DNA from: Lachnospiraceae bacterium
GTDB taxonomy: Bacteria > Bacillota > Clostridia > Lachnospirales > Lachnospiraceae
Reading direction: 5' to 3'
Length of the DNA: 64,000 nt
Assembly (NCBI GenBank): GCA_910575275.1
Contig: CAJTEE010000004.1
Location: forward strand, 43,703-107,702
Shown here piece after piece: positions 60,030 through 64,000 of this stretch. Both the position numbers and the translations under genes were made by a program. Numbering within the stretch: position 1 is the first letter of the stretch; every line of letters begins with the position of its first letter. The notes under the pieces are model-generated. The model was not told the origin of the DNA. It saw only the letters and a program-made list of their open reading frames with translations, and ran no database searches.

Positions 60030-61301
60030 TTATTGTGTCATAATCCGCAGGATCGTGCGGTCTGTGTCCCGCATCCCCTCCTGGGCCAGAATCCCGACAT
60101 TGGCGACGGTTTCGCTCACGTCGTTTCCGATAATGCCGTCTCCGCTCTGGAAATTATGTCCATCCAGATACATCTCGTAGCCCAAAATCCCGGCATTTAC
60201 ACTGGCGGCAATTTTCGCCGCGCAGGAGGGCTTGGCCCCGTCGCAGATGGTGCCGGAAAGAATCGCCACGGCGTTGACAATAGTATGAGAGACGGCGTCA
60301 TAATCTGCCCCCTGGAGATAGGCGATACCGGCTCCTGCCCCCACGCCGGCGCTGACTGCGCCGCAGTAGGCGGAGAGACGGCCGATCCCCGCCTTCTGGT
60401 AGATCGTCACAAGGTCGCTGACCAAAAGAGCGCGGTGCAGTTTTTCCTTTGTGGCCCCTAAATACCTGGCATAGCGAACCACAGGCAGAGAGGAGGTGAT
60501 TCCCTGATTTCCGGAGCCGGAATTGATGACCACTGGCAGCTCGCAGCCACTCATTCTGGCGTCGCTTCCGGCGGCTGCCCAGGCGCTGGCTTCCACCTTG
60601 ATATCACCGCCGTAGGCCTTCAAGAGCGTGGAGCCGATGTTCGTCCCCCAGCTATGCGTAAGCCCCTCCTCGGCAATGGCAGAATTATACCGGATCTGGC
60701 GTTCCAGAAGGGGTTCCACCAGGGACAGGTCCACCTCATCGGCGAAGGTCAGGATATCCCCTAAATTAAGGACACTTTTATCCGTAAGGCCCGCCTCGGA
60801 GGAACTCTCCAGGGGCTTTTCGAGAAGGACATTGCCGTCCCTTTCGATATAGACGACGTTACAGTGGTTATTGGCAATATGTACGACCGCCTTGTGCGCT
60901 CCGGCAAAGCCAGTAAGACGAATATCCAGCATCCGCGGCGTCTCGGGGAAGACGATCTCTATGGGCGTCTGCTCGATACAGGCCGCGATCTGCCCATGCA
61001 TAGCCTCGGGGACGGAGGAAATGACCTCCAGTTCCCGTTCGGGCTCCCCGGCGATAAGGCCGGCGGCGATGGCCGCCCGGATCCCTTTTAATCCTCCGGT
61101 ATTGGGAACGACCACACTTTTTACGTTCTTTAAGATGTTGCCGGACACCTCGGCCAATACCCTCTCCGGGAGGGTACCCAGCGTCTCTCTAAGCCTTGCC
61201 GCACAGTAGGCCATCGCGATGGGCTCGGTGCAGCCGGTGGCCGGAATCAGCTCCTCTTTAAGAATGGAGACGTAGGCTGCCTGCGTTTCAGGCTTCAGCA
61301 T
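60030..61301 (-). CDS. UPF0597 / L-cysteine desulfidase family protein
   Basis: 423 residues. Conserved cysteine-containing motifs LIPATGCTEPIAMAYCAARL, SAYCGAVSAGVGAGAGIAYL and GTICDGAKPSCAAKIA would hold an iron-sulfur cluster, as in CyuA/YhaM and serine dehydratase alpha subunits. Family members deaminate L-cysteine or L-serine to pyruvate. The start codon lies inside the last 14 bases of the upstream gene with AAGGAGG, so translation is coupled. The substrate here could be another beta-substituted amino acid. Confidence 0.85.
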   Translation of the reverse strand: MLKPETQAAYVSILKEELIPATGCTEPIAMAYCAARLRETLGTLPERVLAEVSGNILKNVKSVVVPNTGGLKGIRAAIAAGLIAGEPERELEVISSVPEAMHGQIAACIEQTPIEIVFPETPRMLDIRLTGFAGAHKAVVHIANNHCNVVYIERDGNVLLEKPLESSSEAGLTDKSVLNLGDILTFADEVDLSLVEPLLERQIRYNSAIAEEGLTHSWGTNIGSTLLKAYGGDIKVEASAWAAAGSDARMSGCELPVVINSGSGNQGITSSLPVVRYARYLGATKEKLHRALLVSDLVTIYQKAGIGRLSAYCGAVSAGVGAGAGIAYLQGADYDAVSHTIVNAVAILSGTICDGAKPSCAAKIAASVNAGILGYEMYLDGHNFQSGDGIIGNDVSETVANVGILAQEGMRDTDRTILRIMTQ

Positions 61302-62337
61302 GGTATTTCATCCTCCTTACGGGCTGACCGGCATATTTAACGGCTGCTTCGCGCACCCACTCTAAGCGGGAATCGTCGATGTCGGCGGGGACGGTGCAAT
61401 CGGCTCCCAGCATGATGCCGATTTGACCGGCCTCATCTAAAATCCCATATGCATACTCCTCAACTTCCTCCCTTGTACCCTTGTAGAGGACGCCCTTCTG
61501 CTCGAAGCCGCCGAAGACAGGCTTCCCGCCAAAGAGCTTTTTGCCTTCACTTAAGGATACCTTTTCGGTGTGAACCGCCCAGTTATATGCGGCCGCGTCA
61601 AAGCCGGTAAACAGGTTTAAATCATTTCCCTGACCGATAAAACCGCAGATGTGAAGGATATTCATCTCGCTAAGCAGGTTGGCGTCGTCGAGAACGGCTT
61701 TTTCAGAAGGCGAAATGTAGGTACGGTAGATCTCCTCCGGGAAGAATCCGGACTGGTTGTTAACGCTTAAATAGATCCCGTCCACGCCACCTTCCTTCAT
61801 AAGCAGACGGTTCAGCTCGATGATCCCTTCGCTTACAGCCTTGCAGGCTGCGCCGAGGGCCTCCGGATCCTCTTTGATAAAACGTTTGATACAGGTCTCC
61901 GGGCCCCCAAGACCGGGACGGCGTCCCTCCGGCAGGGAGCTTCTGAGGACCAATGTCGGCGAGAAGCTGGTGGCGTATACGGGCGCGTCGGTGTCACCGT
62001 AGATTTCGCGAACCCGCTTCGTGAGCTCTAAAGTTCTCTGCACAAACCGGGAGCTCATGGACAGAGGCTCGATTTTCCGAAGTTCTGCGGCCGTTTTCAC
62101 AAAGGAAGCCTCCACGGGCATTAACATCAGGGAATCGTTCATGATCTTGGCCACGTCGGGATCAAAGAGGCGGCGCGCTATGCGGTGGCCCTCGATGTTC
62201 TTTTCAAATACCTCGTCGTTTTCAACGCCCTTTCCAAAGTCCGTCCAGTCCTCCAGAAAATGGTGGAAGAAGGCAACGGGGACGCGGTCTACCGGCTTAT
62301 TCGCCAGCACATTGAGAAATCTTTCACGTTTTGTCAT
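61288..62337 (-). CDS. Uroporphyrinogen-decarboxylase-fold protein, MtaA/CmuA type
   Basis: 349 residues. The fold start MTKRERFLNVLANKPVDRVPV and the zinc-type motif His229-x-Cys231 (ILHICGFIG) with Cys314 (GADCTVPADI) match the methylcobamide:CoM methyltransferase branch of the URO-D superfamily rather than true HemE. In clostridia such proteins often act in corrinoid methyl transfer, but no corrinoid protein or methyltransferase is next to it. Role in this operon unknown. AAAGGAG precedes the ATG; first gene of the operon. Confidence 0.82.
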   Translation of the reverse strand: MTKRERFLNVLANKPVDRVPVAFFHHFLEDWTDFGKGVENDEVFEKNIEGHRIARRLFDPDVAKIMNDSLMLMPVEASFVKTAAELRKIEPLSMSSRFVQRTLELTKRVREIYGDTDAPVYATSFSPTLVLRSSLPEGRRPGLGGPETCIKRFIKEDPEALGAACKAVSEGIIELNRLLMKEGGVDGIYLSVNNQSGFFPEEIYRTYISPSEKAVLDDANLLSEMNILHICGFIGQGNDLNLFTGFDAAAYNWAVHTEKVSLSEGKKLFGGKPVFGGFEQKGVLYKGTREEVEEYAYGILDEAGQIGIMLGADCTVPADIDDSRLEWVREAAVKYAGQPVRRMKYHAEA

Positions 62338-62356
62338 AGCAGAATCTCCTTTATAT

Positions 62357-62386
62357 TTGACAGATTTGATAAATTCATGGTATCAT
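62357..62386 (+). promoter_or_regulatory. Promoter of the divergent LysR gene
   Basis: Perfect TTGACA, 18 bases, TATCAT. The operon promoter on the other strand must overlap this 127-base region but was not resolved. Confidence 0.5.
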
Positions 62387-62464
62387 GGAAACAGTTTTTT
62401 GAATAATATATATAAAATCCCGGGTTATGAAAAAAAGCTATAAGAGGCACAAGGGGAGGCAGAT

Positions 62465-63409
62465 TTGAAGATCACGGTTCTGAAATATTTCATTACGCTG
62501 GCGGAATCGCAGTCGATCAATGAGGCGGCACAAAAGCTGTACATCGCCCAGCCAAGCCTCACCAAGGCACTGCAGCTCTTTGAGAAGGAGATCGGTGTGC
62601 AGCTCTTTTTGCGGATGCAGTCAGGAATTCAGCTCACCGAAGCCGGAAAGAAAATCCTTCCGGAGGCAAAGCAGATGGTGGAATATTATAACGGCTGGCT
62701 GAGCCTTTCAGAGAAACGCCCTCTGGAGGCCGTGGACATCTACATCCAGGCGTCCTTTCCGAATTTTTTGCTTCCGAAGGTCGTGCTTCAGTTAAAAAAG
62801 CTTCATCCCGGCCTGCGCATCCACTGTGAGGACCACAGGATGCCGGAGCAGTACATTTCTCAGAATTTAGAGCGGCCGGTGCTCGCGCTTTTCGTATGCG
62901 GGCAGAAGGAGCTGATGGAAAAGTGCGTGCGGGCACAGGGAAACCAACCGCTCATTCTTTTTCGGGGAGAGTATTGCTGTCTTGTGAGCAGACACAGCAG
63001 CCTGGCTAAAAAGGAATGTGTGACGCCGGAGGATCTTAAGAGCCAGTATTTGGCACTGAAATCCAGATGGGATGCGCCTGCCACAGCCTTGCAGCCGCTG
63101 CTGCATGAAATCATTCCGACCGTCTCTCCGGCGCAGGTCCTCCAGCTTGATTCGGTGGACAGCATCATTAAGCTTGTACGTACCCAGTCCGATGTCTATG
63201 CCCTTTCCTATTATCCGATTTTAAAGCGGTACCCGGGTGTGGCAGAGGGAGAATTGGTCCCTATCCCCTTCGAGGGGGACTATACAAAGGGAGACTTCTG
63301 CCTGTTTTATTCCAGAAAAGCCGCCCATCAGTATCCGGTTTTACAGGAGCTGTTATTAGAAATCCAAAACGCCGCTGCCGGATTTCTGGCAGAAACCGAC
63401 GCTGATTAA
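62465..63409 (+). CDS. LysR-family regulator of the UroD-like/4hbD operon
   Basis: 314 residues with TTG as start codon, supported by GGGGAGG five bases upstream and a canonical beginning (KITVLKYFITLAESQSINEAA). HTH INEAAQKLYIAQPSLTKALQLFEKEIG is split across residues 18-44. The effector domain follows. Divergent from the operon it presumably controls. A terminator shared with the next gene follows. Confidence 0.9.
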   Translation: MKITVLKYFITLAESQSINEAAQKLYIAQPSLTKALQLFEKEIGVQLFLRMQSGIQLTEAGKKILPEAKQMVEYYNGWLSLSEKRPLEAVDIYIQASFPNFLLPKVVLQLKKLHPGLRIHCEDHRMPEQYISQNLERPVLALFVCGQKELMEKCVRAQGNQPLILFRGEYCCLVSRHSSLAKKECVTPEDLKSQYLALKSRWDAPATALQPLLHEIIPTVSPAQVLQLDSVDSIIKLVRTQSDVYALSYYPILKRYPGVAEGELVPIPFEGDYTKGDFCLFYSRKAAHQYPVLQELLLEIQNAAAGFLAETDAD

Positions 63410-63481
63410 AAGACTGCAAAATCGAAGAAATTTAAAAAAGATTTCACAAAAAACGTGTATTTCAGACGAACAGACATGCAT

Positions 63482-63528
63482 AAAAAACTCCCGGCCCGCT
63501 GCAAATCGCAGAAAGCCGGGAGTTTTTT
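63482..63528. terminator. Bidirectional terminator
   Basis: AAAAAACTCCCGGC / GCCGGGAGTTTTTT, perfect 14-base arms, between the convergent LysR and L,D-transpeptidase genes. Confidence 0.88.
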
Positions 63529-64000
63529 ATTGGTTGTTATGGCAGATCACCGGAATTCCTTTGTATACATGCTCATAGACGACCGCTGCCGATTGGGGCG
63601 GCATATTGACGCAGCCGTGGGAGCCGCTGGTCCTGTAGATCGTTCCGCCGAATTTTCCGCGCCAGTTCGCATCATGCAGCCCGATACCGCCGTTAAACGG
63701 CATCCAGTATTTGACCGGGCTCTCATACTCGTAGCTGCCGTCGGCCAGCTTTTTACCGCGCAGGACACGGTTTCTCTCCTTGTAATTCAGCGTATAAAGC
63801 CCCTCCGGCGTCGTATGTCCTCTGGAGACATTTCCTGTGACGATCGGGCACTCCACGATACAGGTCCCGTTTTCGTAGAGGTATAAATGCTGATTCGCTA
63901 AATCCACCTCCACATAGGTCAGCCCATAGTCATTCCCGCTTCGGCTCGCGGCCGTACGCACGTACGCCGGCTCTCTCGTCTGGCTCTGGCACGTCTTTAC
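63527..64000 (-). CDS. L,D-transpeptidase (YkuD domain), N-terminus beyond window
   Basis: The frame is open to the right edge, so only the C-terminal 157 residues are seen. The YkuD catalytic domain is complete: VEVDLANQHLYLYENG start, RGHTTPEGLYTL, GGIGLHDANWRG with the conserved His, and the nucleophile motif SGSHGCVNMPP. It forms 3-3 cross-links in peptidoglycan or attaches proteins to it, outside the membrane. An N-terminal signal or PGRP/SH3 region probably lies beyond the window. The in-frame GTG at 63961 is not considered the start, because family sequence continues upstream. Confidence 0.9.
   Translation of the reverse strand, partial: VKTCQSQTREPAYVRTAASRSGNDYGLTYVEVDLANQHLYLYENGTCIVECPIVTGNVSRGHTTPEGLYTLNYKERNRVLRGKKLADGSYEYESPVKYWMPFNGGIGLHDANWRGKFGGTIYRTSGSHGCVNMPPQSAAVVYEHVYKGIPVICHNNQ

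Overview
The window looks like the chromosome of an anaerobic, gut-type clostridium, most likely Lachnospiraceae. GC content is moderately high and genes carry strong AGGAGG-type ribosome sites. The gene set supports this: type III glutamine synthetase, reverse rubrerythrin with a PerR-type regulator, LuxS, GH25 muramidase with choline-binding-type repeats, TAXI-TRAP and Tct transporters, and 4-hydroxybutyrate dehydrogenase. This placement is inferred from gene content; no rRNA or tRNA was seen. Most intergenic promoters fit a sigma-A pattern with 16-18 bp spacing.

Layout. (1) 1-4.6 kb: a surface module with a truncated secreted repeat protein, an HTH-LicC-LicA phosphocholine fusion and a repeat-rich GH25 lysozyme. 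(2) 4.7-12 kb: glnN, fba, thrC and feoAB, with two copies of a dispersed intergenic repeat. (3) 12.1-13.8 kb: three decayed genes (S9 peptidase, YfcC-type carrier, LysR regulator). (4) 13.9-17.4 kb: a TAXI-TRAP operon. (5) 17.6-24.9 kb: a three-gene operon led by a 1617-residue HD / helical-repeat / nucleotidyltransferase / GNAT-like / phosphoribosyltransferase-like protein, followed by an LDH/MDH-like dehydrogenase and a cysteine-motif flavoprotein. This is the strongest candidate here for an undescribed system. (6) 25-26.5 kb: PerR-like regulator and reverse rubrerythrin, each with a 7-1-7 operator, then a truncated DUF4258 gene.

(7) 26.7-31 kb: larC and larB (nickel-pincer cofactor) separated by a 166-bp MITE-like element, then an FAH-family hydrolase and trpS. 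(8) 31-36.3 kb: luxS, a debranching-enzyme-like protein fused to an O6-alkylguanine-DNA alkyltransferase, exonuclease III and a diguanylate cyclase. (9) 36.4-41.3 kb: bioY under a BirA-type operator, MarR/MATE, rarA and small metal/VOC proteins. (10) 41.4-46.6 kb: a D-amino-acid module (racemase, N-acyl-D-amino-acid deacylase, DUF819 carrier) with a divergent LysR regulator. (11) 46.6-48.8 kb: ogg and rpsF-ssb-rpsR. (12) 49-52.2 kb: tctCBA. (13) 52.4-55.3 kb: DUF2156, Eis-like acetyltransferase, sirtuin, DUF951. (14) 55.4-57.6 kb: eda-kdgK for ketodeoxygluconate catabolism. (15) 57.7-63.4 kb: an operon of MtaA-like protein, cysteine desulfidase family protein, YkvI-like carrier and 4-hydroxybutyrate dehydrogenase, with a divergent LysR regulator. 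(16) The right edge holds a partial L,D-transpeptidase.

Four copies of one intergenic repeat family (A-D), one MITE-like element and one multi-branched palindromic element show that the genome carries non-coding mobile or structured repeats. Function assignments rest on motifs read by eye. No database search was run.
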